A stretch of DNA of 64,000 nucleotides from Nitrospira japonica (GCF_900169565.1 NZ_LT828648.1:2888501-2952500), one strand, 5' to 3'; counted from the stretch's first letter, positions 44,760 to 53,946 are shown. Notes: generated from the sequence alone by a model not told the origin. Translations and numbers: made by a program.

Positions 44760-47700
44760 TTACCGAACATGACCGAGGACCAATTGACCTTCGACTTCCC
44801 CTTTCTTGATCGGGTGCTGGTTTTGTCCCGTGACCTCCGGAACCTTTTTCGCCACGTATCCGTAGACCTCGTCCACCGTTACGATGCCGTCCTTATCGGC
44901 GTCGGCCTTGCCGTGCAAACCTTCGAGGAGATAGTAGGTGAAGACTCCGTGGCCGAGATCTTCACGCTCCTCGCTCACCTCGCTGGCCTTGCTGGCGCTC
45001 AGGACGATGCGGCCCTTGCCTTTGGACAGCCGGGAGAGAAAATTCTCGGACACGACGGCGCGGCGCGAAGCGGTGGCGAACGTGCGGCCGGCGGTCGCTC
45101 CGCTGTAGCAGGAATCGCTGATGAAGATGATGCGTTCGGGGGTCAGGCGTTGGAAAATCGTTTCGATCTCCCTCATCGGCAGGCCGGTCGTATAGAGATC
45201 ACGCGGGTCCGCATCGTAGGGCACGATGTATTTTTCCAATCCGTCGTCGTCGCCGGCCGAGGAGTCGGCCTCCGGCGCCCCGTGGCCCGCATAGTAGACG
45301 ATGATCGTGTCTTTTTCTCCCGCCTTGCGTCTGAGATCCGTGCCCAGCGTGCGCTTCAGGTTCATCAACGTGGCCTGCTCGTTCAACAGCAGGGTGGTCT
45401 GTTCTTTCGGAATGCCGATGTGATTGGCCAAGTAGTCATGAAAGGCCAGCGCATCCTTGTCGGCATAGCGGAGCGGCTGGACGCCTTTATAATTGGAGAT
45501 GCCGATGACGACCGCCCAGATTTTTCCCCGATCGACGACTCGGGTGACGTGGAGCGTACGGCTGGCCGAGAGATTGTCCCGATCGACGGCGGTCACGACG
45601 ATCTGATTCTTACCTTCCTGCAGCGCCAACCGCTCGGAGAATTCGACGTTGGTCTGGATGTCCGATCCGCCCGGTTTCACCGCGATGCCACGGCTGTCCC
45701 GCTGGGTCACGAGGTGGCCGTTGAGTCGGATCTCCACCCGTGCCACGCCTTTTTCACTGGCCGCGGCGCCGGCGAGATTGATCCGTTCGACTCCGACCTC
45801 CGTGCCGTCGGAAGGCGTCGCCATGGCGATGACCGGCGGCGCATTCTGATAGAGCTTGACGACCGGCGTGCCTGAGATCGTCGGGATGGGCATCTCTCCC
45901 TTCACCGGTTGCTGCGATTCGATGACGTCCGCCTTGGCGATCCAGCCGATCTCTTTCGGGGAAATCTGTATGCGGTACCAATCGCCCAATTCGCCGGTGA
46001 CCGCCAGACCCTGATCCTTTGCCGCAGACGCGATGACGGAGGCCTCCGTCCCGGCTCCGCTGTGAATCTTGGCGGACTGGGTGCCGACGGAAACCAGTTT
46101 ATTGGTGGCGACGATCTGCGGAGCGGCCTTGTGGTCGACCGCGACCTTCATGGTGTCGTCCAGCGTCGTGTGGAGGCCTCGCTCCTTGATGAACAGGCGG
46201 ATGGGAATCTGGTCTTCGCGGATGTCGCGCCCGACGAACAGATTGACGGTGGCATGTTTGGCTTCATCCGGCTTGAGCAGGCCGAAGTCCACTTGACTCT
46301 TGCTCAGCTTGAGGCTTGGATTTGGCGGGATGGAAATATCCACGGAGGTGTTCTGCGCCTGGACGGCTCCGACGTTTTTGACGGTGACGAGCAGGTCGAC
46401 CGCCTCGCCCCGCTGCAGGCGCCCATCGCCGTTTCCCACCGAGTTGCCGCTGCCGTCGTCGATGATCTGCAGGGTATAGGCGAAGCGCGGACGCGGCAGG
46501 CCTTTGAGCGCAAGGACGGCCTTCAGGTTTTCCGGCACGAAGCCGTTGTACTCCTCGAATTCCACGCGAACGGGAACACTGCCGTCGGGTCGATCGGCCG
46601 GGACTTTGATCGTCACGACATCCTCGGCGCTCTGTCCTCCCTCTATCTTGCCGAGATAGAAGAGATGCCCGTCGAGAGCCGGATCGTCGCTTTTGATGCG
46701 GGCTTGAAACCGATAGAGCGGTCCCTTCCCTGTGTTTCGCACGGCCAGCGTCAACGTCACTTCACTGCCGGCCTTCGCTTCCATCGGTCTGATTGCGAGG
46801 TCCGCTTCGGCCAACGGGGGCGGGGAGGGGGGCGTGCCGACTTCGTTGCCGCGCCGCTGGACCTTTTCCGACAGTTGCGCGCTCAGCGTCGGCGGCGTCG
46901 GCGGCTGCAGCCGGACGCTGCGGTCCCGGCCGCCGGAGGCGACCAGAGACCCGTCGGGTGACATGGCTAACGACCAGACCGGCCCCTTGTGGCCTCCCAG
47001 CGTATGGCGTTCGTTGCCTGACGCCACGTCCCAGACGCGTACGGTTCCGTCTGCCCCGGCCGACACCAGGGCGCGGCCGTCCGAGGAGAATACGATCGCG
47101 TAGACTTCGCCTTTGTGTCCGGTGAGTGTGAGATGCTCCTGGCCGCTCTCGAGGTCCCACAGACGGATCGAGCCGTCGGCCGAGGCGCTGGCCAGCCATT
47201 GGCTGTTGGGGTGAAACGCGAGGCTGTGAACGGCGCCGCCATGGCCCGAGAGCGCTTGCCGCTGCCGGCCGGTCGCCAGGTCCCAGAGGTGGACCTGCAT
47301 GTCGCTGCTACCGGTCGCGAGCGTCTTGCCGTCCGGTGAAAACTGCAGGGCGAACACCACGCCGAATTGCCCGCGCACGGACTTCAATTCTTTTCCGGTG
47401 GCCGCCTCCCACAAGCGGAAGCTCCGGTCATTTCCGCCGGAGGCGATCGTCTTTCCATCCGCGGAGAAGGTGATGGCGCGGATCGCGCCGAATGTCGATG
47501 TGACGGCGTGCAGTTCGCGCCCGGATGCGACGTCCCAGATGCGGATCGACGTATCGGCGCTTCCGGATGCGAGCTGGGCACCGTCAGGTGAGAAAGCCAG
47601 AGCATGAACGGCACCCAGATGTCCGCGCAGGACGCGAACATCTCTGCCGGTATCCGGATCCCAGAGACGAATGGTTTGATCGGTCCCGGCCGAGGCGATG

Positions 47701-47873
47701 AGTCGGCCGTCGGGTGAGAAGGCCACGGCGAGCACTTCGTTGCTGTGCCCATTGAGCAGCCGGGTCGCCTGTTCCAACGCGGATGAAACGAAAGGGAATC
47801 CGGCGAGTCCGCAGGCGAAGAGCCCGGCACAGATGTATCGGCACATGACGCGGATTTTGCCCCGTCCGCTCAC
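44760..47873 (-). CDS. Exported WD40-caspase (C14 peptidase with propeller, SH3b and EF-hand-like parts)
   Basis: A 1037-residue protein with a signal peptide (about 11-33). Seven WD40 blades (about 38-323) are followed by a linker with KVQRRGNEV (Arg341-Gly342), a beta-sandwich region (about 355-600), an SH3b-like domain (HSGAGTEASVIASAAKDQGL...GWIAKADVI) and an Ig-like stretch. The caspase fold starts IWAVVIGISNYKG and has His864 (YYAGHGAPE) and Cys922 (SDSCYSG). A DADKDGIVTVDEV segment near the end is EF-hand-like and may bind Ca2+. The start is GTG at 47873 with GGGAG upstream. It heads the exported-protein block. Confidence 0.92.
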   Translation of the reverse strand: MSGRGKIRVMCRYICAGLFACGLAGFPFVSSALEQATRLLNGHSNEVLAVAFSPDGRLIASAGTDQTIRLWDPDTGRDVRVLRGHLGAVHALAFSPDGAQLASGSADTSIRIWDVASGRELHAVTSTFGAIRAITFSADGKTIASGGNDRSFRLWEAATGKELKSVRGQFGVVFALQFSPDGKTLATGSSDMQVHLWDLATGRQRQALSGHGGAVHSLAFHPNSQWLASASADGSIRLWDLESGQEHLTLTGHKGEVYAIVFSSDGRALVSAGADGTVRVWDVASGNERHTLGGHKGPVWSLAMSPDGSLVASGGRDRSVRLQPPTPPTLSAQLSEKVQRRGNEVGTPPSPPPLAEADLAIRPMEAKAGSEVTLTLAVRNTGKGPLYRFQARIKSDDPALDGHLFYLGKIEGGQSAEDVVTIKVPADRPDGSVPVRVEFEEYNGFVPENLKAVLALKGLPRPRFAYTLQIIDDGSGNSVGNGDGRLQRGEAVDLLVTVKNVGAVQAQNTSVDISIPPNPSLKLSKSQVDFGLLKPDEAKHATVNLFVGRDIREDQIPIRLFIKERGLHTTLDDTMKVAVDHKAAPQIVATNKLVSVGTQSAKIHSGAGTEASVIASAAKDQGLAVTGELGDWYRIQISPKEIGWIAKADVIESQQPVKGEMPIPTISGTPVVKLYQNAPPVIAMATPSDGTEVGVERINLAGAAASEKGVARVEIRLNGHLVTQRDSRGIAVKPGGSDIQTNVEFSERLALQEGKNQIVVTAVDRDNLSASRTLHVTRVVDRGKIWAVVIGISNYKGVQPLRYADKDALAFHDYLANHIGIPKEQTTLLLNEQATLMNLKRTLGTDLRRKAGEKDTIIVYYAGHGAPEADSSAGDDDGLEKYIVPYDADPRDLYTTGLPMREIETIFQRLTPERIIFISDSCYSGATAGRTFATASRRAVVSENFLSRLSKGKGRIVLSASKASEVSEEREDLGHGVFTYYLLEGLHGKADADKDGIVTVDEVYGYVAKKVPEVTGQNQHPIKKGEVEGQLVLGHVR

Positions 47874-48103
47874 GGCGCTCTCCCTCTAGCCTGCACTACA
47901 GAGACGGCTACTTATGACATGATGCGGTAACGATTTTTGAACGAGCCTTGTTTCCCCTTAGTCGACCACAATCTTCAATGGGTTCAGGCGGTCGCTAGTC
48001 TAGGGATAGCCCTTGCGGGAAGTCAATGTAGAGAGACGGTCCCATACCAAAGATGGGGCGTTGGAAGAATAAGGAGAAACGAGAGGATGAGGTGATTCAG
48101 ACG

Positions 48104-48367
48104 TTAGGCTGCTCGAACTTTGCGCATGAACTTGGTGTAGCAGCCGGGACAGTAGGTATGCGTGAACAGGCACTCGCGAGGATCGATTTGGTGCGTCTTC
48201 TCGTAGAGCCGGGACGTTACCCAGCGCTCAGGAGCGGCCGGGCTCTGGGATTCAATGCGAATCAGCCCACACATGCAACAGACGGGAAGCAATGATTTTC
48301 CCCTGGTGCGGCTCTCGGTTTGTTCTTGCTGAGTATGATGAGTCATGGTGGCAAGATTGACGCTCAT
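48104..48367 (-). CDS. Small zinc-ribbon-like protein
   Basis: An 87-residue protein with two Cys pairs, VCCMCG and THTYCPGC, plus Trp, Tyr and His residues between them as in its paralogue at 6833-7060. No leader. Its start is uncertain: ATG at 48367 or 48346, neither with a good ribosome site. The two paralogues lie just outside the two caspase-family genes. Function unknown; probable zinc binding. Confidence 0.7.
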   Translation of the reverse strand: MSVNLATMTHHTQQEQTESRTRGKSLLPVCCMCGLIRIESQSPAAPERWVTSRLYEKTHQIDPRECLFTHTYCPGCYTKFMRKVRAA

Positions 48368-48553
48368 GAATGACTTACTCTACCAGGTCGCGATTGTCCT
48401 TGAAAAGTCTGGAGGAGGAAAAAATGAAAAAAATTTGTGGCCCTAGGATCTCCCCTAGGCGATCTGAAAAAATACTAGGAATGACTGTGAAAATTACTAG
48501 GTCTGCCTTCTCGCCGTACCCGGCTCGAAGTTGGATCACAATGCGCCGAGACT

Positions 48554-49540
48554 TTATTGGGGAAGAATCCAGATGTGACGAAATACGACGGGGTCTCCGT
48601 GACCTTGAAGATACAGCACATCAGGCAGCGGCCCTTCCGCCGCGCGTCCGGGAGTGCCGTGGGGTAGTTCGAGGTTTTCGTGAATCACCACGGCGTTATG
48701 GCGGATTGTCACGCGGGCGTTCCGTTGCTTCTTTCCTTCATGATTGAAACGCGCGGCGGTGAAGTCGATATCGTAGGTTTGCCACGTCAGCGGTGGAAAG
48801 CTCATGTTGATCGACGGGGCGGCGATGCTATAGATGCCGCCGCATGCGTCGTACCCGGTCTCGAAGCCGAATGAATCAAGAATCTGCAGTTCGTATCGAT
48901 TCTGGAGATAGACACCGCTGTTGCCGCGACCTTGTCCTCTCGCCTCCGGCTTGAAAGGAACGCGAAACTCCACATGCAGCCGATGATCGCCGAAGGTCCG
49001 TCGGCTTGCCACGTCCGCCGCCAGAAGATCCTGCATCACGATCTTCCCATTCGTAAAGGCTTCGGCGGTGCGGCCATCGAATAGAACGATCGCGCCTGGA
49101 GGCGGCGTACTTCCCAGGGTGGAACTCTTCCGTTCAATCCGTTTCAAGGTTCCTAGTTGCGACTGGTCTGGACCGGACAGGGTCAGGAGTCCCTGCGTGA
49201 TGCTTGCATGCCAGGACTCTACCTGAAATCTCGTCCCATCTTCACCGGAAGTTCCATCAGCCTCCATTTTTCTGTCGCCTGGTTGCCAGCCTTGTCCTGG
49301 AAGTCCGCCGGAAAAGAGCGTCAGATGAAACCGTTTTTGTCCCAAGGCTGTGACCTGTGCACCCCAGTGGAGGAGGTTCGACTCCACTGAGACGTCCCCG
49401 AGATATTCGCCCTGAATTCCAAAATCAGGCCCGGCATGGGCTGGATCTGTGAATACACCAGGACGTTCCTGTGCTCGTCCGCATGTCGGAGCCACTAATA
49501 GCAGGCAGAGTACGAAGGCTTTTTCCCACCAGGTACGCAT
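48554..49540 (-). CDS. Exported DUF1080 (3-keto-disaccharide hydrolase-like) protein
   Basis: A 328-residue protein with a leader (about 5-24, AFVLCLLLVAPTCGRAQ). The first half has a short beta domain (FHLTLFSGGLPGQGWQPGD) found in some DUF1080 proteins. The second half is a concanavalin-like DUF1080 domain: DHRLHVEFRVPF, GQGRGNSGVYLQNRYELQI, NARVTIRHNAVVIHEN, PHGTPGR and LYLQGHGDPVVFRHIWI. Family members act on 3-keto-glucosides or bind glycans outside the cell. AGAGGAG precedes ATG 49540. It stands alone, 190 bp from the zinc-ribbon gene. Confidence 0.85.
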   Translation of the reverse strand: MRTWWEKAFVLCLLLVAPTCGRAQERPGVFTDPAHAGPDFGIQGEYLGDVSVESNLLHWGAQVTALGQKRFHLTLFSGGLPGQGWQPGDRKMEADGTSGEDGTRFQVESWHASITQGLLTLSGPDQSQLGTLKRIERKSSTLGSTPPPGAIVLFDGRTAEAFTNGKIVMQDLLAADVASRRTFGDHRLHVEFRVPFKPEARGQGRGNSGVYLQNRYELQILDSFGFETGYDACGGIYSIAAPSINMSFPPLTWQTYDIDFTAARFNHEGKKQRNARVTIRHNAVVIHENLELPHGTPGRAAEGPLPDVLYLQGHGDPVVFRHIWILPQ

Positions 49541-49738
49541 AGGCTCCTCTTGGTCACTCGATGGTAGCGAAGCGATGCTGACTGCGCAAGACGGTTCCAA
49601 GCCGGGGGGCATGTGGCTCGACGGTCCGGCCTGGTTTGAGGTCCTCCGCCCACTGTTCCGATTACACACTGATCCGTTTCCAATCGGTTTGACAGGATAT
49701 CTGATAGAGGGATATCTTCAGATGGAGAGAGGTATGCC

Positions 49739-49891
49739 GTGCTTGCCCGTCTCATCGCGGCTGTATCGTTGACCGGTATCGCCGTCCTCTTCAAACGCTT
49801 AGTGACACGGAAGCGTCGCCCTTTGCCCTATCGCAAAGCGGAATCTGATTGGCCTCGCCATAGCTACCGAGACCCCTCGTCGCGCTCCTAG
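49739..49891 (+). CDS. 50-residue membrane microprotein (candidate)
   Basis: The GTG frame at 49739 gives one hydrophobic segment (LIAAVSLTGIAVLF) followed by a basic, Arg/Lys/Pro-rich tail (FKRLVTRKRRPLPYRK). GGAGAGAGG lies upstream. The order hydrophobic helix then basic stretch fits a small inner-membrane protein. It is the only supported coding sequence in the 580-bp gap between the DUF1080 and PilZ genes; the rest of the gap shows no clear signal. Confidence 0.4.
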   Translation: MLARLIAAVSLTGIAVLFKRLVTRKRRPLPYRKAESDWPRHSYRDPSSRS

Positions 49892-50123
49892 GTTGTCTCC
49901 AGTCTTCCTAGATATAAATGGGGTATTCCCACCCATTTTCCACTGATTCCTCTTTCATGAAATGTCTGTAAGGCTTTGTTCTTGCTGGCCTATTCAGGTC
50001 GATGGACTTTGGGATTGGTACGGCAAACCGGGGAGGGGTAGGACCTTCGAGATCCTCACCTGGCCGATACGCCAGGTGCATGACTGTCTTATTGGAAGTA
50101 CTGTGGGAATCAGGTAGGAGAGA

Positions 50124-50501
50124 ATGCCCGATCCTCGCAGTCACACAAGAATTCCGGTACGGGTTTCAGGCTGTTTTGCGTATGGATCCGGCGGTTGGAT
50201 CGATGGAATCGTCGTGGATCTGTCCGCTGCGGGCTGTTGCCTTGAGACCAGGACCAGGATTCAGCCGCCCAGTTTTCTGCAATTGATCCTGACCGCATCC
50301 GCAGAGGACCTGCCGATCAGCATCGACCTGGCCGTCGTGCGCTGGGTCAAGGAAGGAAAGATCGGAGTTCGGTTCTTGAGTCTGCAGGCCGAACAGCACA
50401 AACGTCTCCACTGCCTGCTCGTCGGAGACAGGCACACCCACGACATACCCTGCCTCTCTCGAATGCCGGAGACGGCAAGACTTTCTGCTGAGAATGTATA
50501 A
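50124..50501 (+). CDS. PilZ-domain protein
   Basis: A 125-residue protein consisting of one PilZ domain. The c-di-GMP-binding motifs are RSHTRIPVR (an RxxxR-type motif) and DLSAAGCCLET (DxSxxG). AGGAGAGA lies directly before the ATG. Such single-domain proteins link c-di-GMP level to motility, exopolysaccharide or transcription. Its partner is not evident here. It converges on the DUF1059 gene. Confidence 0.88.
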   Translation: MPDPRSHTRIPVRVSGCFAYGSGGWIDGIVVDLSAAGCCLETRTRIQPPSFLQLILTASAEDLPISIDLAVVRWVKEGKIGVRFLSLQAEQHKRLHCLLVGDRHTHDIPCLSRMPETARLSAENV

Positions 50502-50512
50502 AGAGCCTGTCG

Positions 50513-50719
50513 CTAGGCCTCGACGCTCACCGTCTTGATGGCCGCCTTCACTTTCGCAGCCATTTCAGGTGGAATCGCCGTGAGTTTGTGGCACAGTTTG
50601 GCGTGTTCGCCGGTCAGCCGCAGGACCTCGTCCTCCGTTTCAGCCCGCACCTGAAACGCACATCCCCCTTTCGGGTCGACATCCAAACAACCGAGTTGCT
50701 TGTAGGGTTTTGAAGCCAT
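50513..50719 (-). CDS. DUF1059 small protein
   Basis: A 68-residue protein with the DUF1059 pattern: a Cys-containing first strand (KQLGCLDVDPKGGCAFQVRA), then a helix ending in H-x-K-x-x-H-like residues (EDEVLRLTGEHAKLCHKL) and a C-terminal helix. AGGAGG precedes the ATG. Family function is unknown; the Cys and His residues suggest metal binding. Confidence 0.85.
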   Translation of the reverse strand: MASKPYKQLGCLDVDPKGGCAFQVRAETEDEVLRLTGEHAKLCHKLTAIPPEMAAKVKAAIKTVSVEA

Positions 50720-51251
50720 GGCGCCTCCTATTGAAAAGCCGTGGAAGGTCTCGCTCCGGTGCCAGTATGAATCATCGGCTTCATCGCCGGCAATAGGTAT
50801 GAATGGTCGTCACCTGAGCGCTATTCGCCTAGTGTTCCCGCACTCGATATTCCAAGATCAGAAAGACGTCTGCCAGTTCCCCAAGATCATGCTGTTTTGA
50901 ATCGCCTGGCGAGACGCTCAACAGACAGGGATTGTCGTCCAGCGGAAATTCCAACGTCCAACGATCGATTGGACGGAGCGAGAGATGGCACACACTCGGG
51001 CCAATCAGGCGGTCTTCGATCGGGCATTGGCCTAGCATTGATAGAGTAGAAATAGATAACAGTATAGATGAAGAGTGTACTTGCAAGATATTGATTATGT
51101 GGTGATTATGTAATTCGTGTAACGATCAAATAATGGATGCAGCTCTCTCATGTATCTGAGATATGAAATTTACCGATACACCGCGAGACTGGGTTCATTT
51201 CGGTGTATAGTTCGCGGGACGAACGAGTCTCATCGAGCATAGAGGATATCC
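50720..51251. other. 530-bp intergenic stretch with one weak minus-strand frame
   Basis: A minus-strand frame 50829-51035 would give about 68 residues (ending LADVFLILEYRVREH) with ordinary amino-acid composition but no ribosome site, so I do not call it a gene. From about 51040 to 51170 the DNA is AT-rich compared with its surroundings and contains repeated TTATGT-type words, probably the promoter region for the methyltransferase or a remnant of transferred DNA. No hairpin or tRNA is seen. Confidence 0.35.
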
Positions 51252-52103
51252 GTGGCGAAGACCGGGCCGAGTGATCCTTCCCGTGATCAGACCCGCATCA
51301 ACGTCAAAGCGTTCGAACAAATCGACGAGGCCGCGAACGTCCAGGATTACATCCGCATCCTCGACGTCTTTGACTCCCTCGATGGAATTCAGCGACTCAA
51401 GAAGGCCGCGATCGACCGGTGCCGAATCAGGCCGGGCCTCTCGGTACTGGACAACGGCTGCGGGATCGGACTGGAGACAATCAGACTGGCCCGCCTCGTG
51501 GCTCCCTCGGGCAAGGTCACTGGTCTCGACTACAGCCTGAAGTTTTTGGACGAAGCACGGCGGCGAGCCTCTCGTCTCGAGCTTCCGGCGACGTACCAGC
51601 AGGGAGACGCCCAGCAACTGCCGTTCTCGAGTCGGACTTTTGATGTTTCGAGAAGCGAACGCCTATTTCCCTATCTCATCGATCCGAAGCAAGCCCTGAC
51701 CGAATTGATCCGCGTGACAAAGCCGGGCGGATTCGTCTCTCTGATCGAGCCGGATTTCGAGACGGTGACGATCAATCTGAGCGATCGAGGTCTGGTACGA
51801 AAGGTTCTGCACTTCGACTGTGATCACCATACCAAGAACGGATGGATCGGCCGCGAACTGCCCAGGCTGTTCAAGTCTTGCGGATTGATCGATGTGGCGG
51901 TCGAAGCCGACGTCGTCGTGTTCGAACCCGCCGGTTTCAGCCCGTACTTTGTGGAGATCGGCCGAGCTGCCGCGCAGAATCAGGTCATCACGGCACAGGA
52001 GTTGACGGGCTGGGAGGAGGAGATCCGTCAGTTGCTCGCCGCCAACGAGTTGTTCGCCACGATCAGCTATTTCATGGTCGCCGGCAAAGTACGCGAAGGA
52101 TGA
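51252..52103 (+). CDS. SAM-dependent class I methyltransferase
   Basis: A 283-residue protein with a Rossmann-type methyltransferase core. Motif I is VLDNGCGIGLETIRLA, followed by VTGLDYSLKFLDEARRRA (acidic end of strand 2), YQQGDAQQLPF (motif II region) and LIRVTKPGGFVSLIEPD (motif III). It resembles UbiE/Methyltransf_11-type enzymes; the substrate is not evident. The start is GTG at 51252 after GGATATCC. It has no co-directional close partner. Confidence 0.88.
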   Translation: MAKTGPSDPSRDQTRINVKAFEQIDEAANVQDYIRILDVFDSLDGIQRLKKAAIDRCRIRPGLSVLDNGCGIGLETIRLARLVAPSGKVTGLDYSLKFLDEARRRASRLELPATYQQGDAQQLPFSSRTFDVSRSERLFPYLIDPKQALTELIRVTKPGGFVSLIEPDFETVTINLSDRGLVRKVLHFDCDHHTKNGWIGRELPRLFKSCGLIDVAVEADVVVFEPAGFSPYFVEIGRAAAQNQVITAQELTGWEEEIRQLLAANELFATISYFMVAGKVREG

Positions 52104-52192
52104 GAGTCGAGCGGCTGTGCTACCGTCAGATAGAGATGCCCCGCTTTGAACCGACTCTCCTCGTCGCCAACGATCCGATAAGTGGTTCGGCC

Positions 52193-52432
52193 TCAGTGCA
52201 ATGTCGGACGTCTGGGAATCGAGTTCGGGTCGGATTTTTCGAAAGAGACGACTCCGTCGAGCAACAAGAAGATGGCAAGGAGGAGCAGGAGAATCCCGCC
52301 GATTCCCCAGCCGTGCGGAGTAAACCACCACGGGTCTTTCGTGGTGGACGCCAACCCACCGAAAAATCCACAGAGCGTGCCTAACCCTGCCGCAATTCTC
52401 GCGATCATGGTACGCTTGGCACCAGCTTCCAT
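52193..52432 (-). CDS. Small two-helix membrane protein
   Basis: A 79-residue protein with two hydrophobic segments (MIARIAAGLGTLCGFFGGLA and IGGILLLLLAIFLLLDGVV) separated by a polar loop with TKDPWWFTPHGWG. GGGAGG lies upstream of the ATG at 52432. The family is unknown; the polar loop rich in Trp suggests an interface segment. Confidence 0.65.
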   Translation of the reverse strand: MEAGAKRTMIARIAAGLGTLCGFFGGLASTTKDPWWFTPHGWGIGGILLLLLAIFLLLDGVVSFEKSDPNSIPRRPTLH

Positions 52433-52612
52433 AACTTACCTCCCAAAGCAGTGAATGAGATGAGATTCAGCAGGCTGGCCTATCGTCGGACTTCTGGAAC
52501 AGCAGTGTCAAGACTAAGGGGGGAAGAATCCCGGCAATACCGCGAGGCCCTTGTTGGAGTTCATTCCGTTTCATAGAATGACGTGGATTATTCCACATGC
52601 TGAAGGTTCATC

Positions 52613-52927
52613 GTGTTGCTGAAGCTTTTCCTGTTCAGTGTCCTGGGGATCGCGACCGTATCTGATATCGGCAGGGCTGGGGATCTGGGATCTATGCCGA
52701 AGGACCTTGATGCTCAATCCGAGCAGTTGCCCCCAACGGAGCTGGAGCAAGTCGTGGCCTTGTGCGCCAAACAAATTCACAACGAATCAGCATCATCCAA
52801 GTTTGATGCGTATGTGCAGCGAGGCGTTGTGGAGAGCTTCGGGACGGATCAGGAGCGGTTTAGATTCAGAAAGTGCATGGCCCAACGTGAGCACCCCCTT
52901 GGGCCAAGTCTGCATGAGAAGAAATGA
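52613..52927 (+). CDS. Small exported hypothetical protein
   Basis: A 104-residue protein with a leader (LLKLFLFSVLGIATVSDIGRAG) and a helical mature part with two Cys (ALCAKQI, RKCMAQ). GAAGG lies upstream of the GTG start. A YVQRGVV sequence in the middle of the mature part superficially recalls the R-G motif but lies within a helix, not at a linker. Function unknown. It converges on the omptin-like gene. Confidence 0.6.
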   Translation: MLLKLFLFSVLGIATVSDIGRAGDLGSMPKDLDAQSEQLPPTELEQVVALCAKQIHNESASSKFDAYVQRGVVESFGTDQERFRFRKCMAQREHPLGPSLHEKK

Positions 52928-52956
52928 CAGGGGAGAAGTCCTCAACTTTCTAGATG

Positions 52957-53946
52957 CTAGAAGAGCAGGGTGAGTCCGGCGGTCAGTCCATGTCGGAGAG
53001 ATTGAAACTGCGTGAGGGGAAAGGACTGGCTCGAATCGTTCACCGGATAGACGGTGAGATTGCCGCTGATAAGCTGATTCCAGAATACGCGGTACCCCAC
53101 CTCGGCAGCGAAATTCTTCATGAACTGAAACCGAAGCCCCACGTCGGCATCGGCCCCGATGCCGTAGCCGGTCATGGCGAAGCTCGGATTTTGCTGTAAG
53201 TCTGGCCGCAGATGATGCTGGTCCTTATTGTCCAGATAGCTGGCTGGAATAAACACCGCGGTACCGTGGATGCTGATGCGGCGGGTAATGCGATATTCGG
53301 AAGTGGCACCGATTCGAAGTGAGTGCCAGGAGGTGGTATTGGTGATGACGGTCTGTCCTTGATTGGTGCTCGTGCCGGGAGGCAAGCAGGTCAGGCCTGG
53401 AATTGCGGCAGGATTACAGGAAATCTGCGCCACTCCGACCGCTTCATATTCCGTGTGCCAGTATTGATAGCCACCGAAGACGTCGAAATAGCCCCTGTGG
53501 TGAGCGAACTCCGTGACACGCCCGCCTAAATCCGCGTTCACGTACCACATATTGTTGCCGTTGATGTTGCTCTGCGTGCTCGAAAAGAGCTGCTGCCCCG
53601 CTCCATAGTCGTCGTCGGTCAGGCGGCCGCCGCCGATGTTTGCGAATCCGACGTTGAGCTTCGTGAAGACCTTGGGAGAGAACCAGAATTTCCCGGCAAC
53701 GTCGATCACGTTCGTGCCGACGTCTTTATAATCCAGTTTCGACGTGGGATTCCCGAGACCCGGCACCGAAGAGGCATTGTGGGCCCACTTGGTTTCTCCG
53801 ACGCTGATCCATGTGCCGATGGTGATTTCGGTCGGAGGCCGCCGAGCCTCGTCTTCAGGTTCTTGAGCCAGGACGGGACTTATCAGGGAGACGCAGGTCA
53901 AGGCGGTCGCCAGGACCATCCTGCCGGCCGGGAAGCTCAGCTTCAT
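52957..53946 (-). CDS. Omptin-like outer-membrane protease
   Basis: A 329-residue protein with a signal peptide (1-27) and a beta-barrel ending in Phe (LTAGLTLLF). Its strands align by eye with OmpT: SKLDYKDVGTNVIDVAGKFW matches the SQLDWKFNNAAIIKGAINW region. The DxD of omptins lies in LTDDDYG (Asp111/Asp113), and the D-x-H in NKDQHH (Asp242, His244). All four catalytic positions are thus kept. Omptins cut between basic residues at the cell surface. ATG 53946 overlaps the upstream stop (ATGA) and has GGAG upstream. Other barrel families are possible but the active-site match favours omptin. Confidence 0.72.
   Translation of the reverse strand: MKLSFPAGRMVLATALTCVSLISPVLAQEPEDEARRPPTEITIGTWISVGETKWAHNASSVPGLGNPTSKLDYKDVGTNVIDVAGKFWFSPKVFTKLNVGFANIGGGRLTDDDYGAGQQLFSSTQSNINGNNMWYVNADLGGRVTEFAHHRGYFDVFGGYQYWHTEYEAVGVAQISCNPAAIPGLTCLPPGTSTNQGQTVITNTTSWHSLRIGATSEYRITRRISIHGTAVFIPASYLDNKDQHHLRPDLQQNPSFAMTGYGIGADADVGLRFQFMKNFAAEVGYRVFWNQLISGNLTVYPVNDSSQSFPLTQFQSLRHGLTAGLTLLF

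Noticed and set aside
44769-45875. Long plus-strand open frame opposite the WD40-caspase
   Set aside because: It is the antisense of a well-supported caspase domain, has no ribosome site and shows no domain.
52613-52927. YVQRGVV in a small exported protein resembling the R-G motif
   Set aside because: It lies inside a helical, charged part rather than in a linker near an end, and lacks the acidic tail; probably chance.
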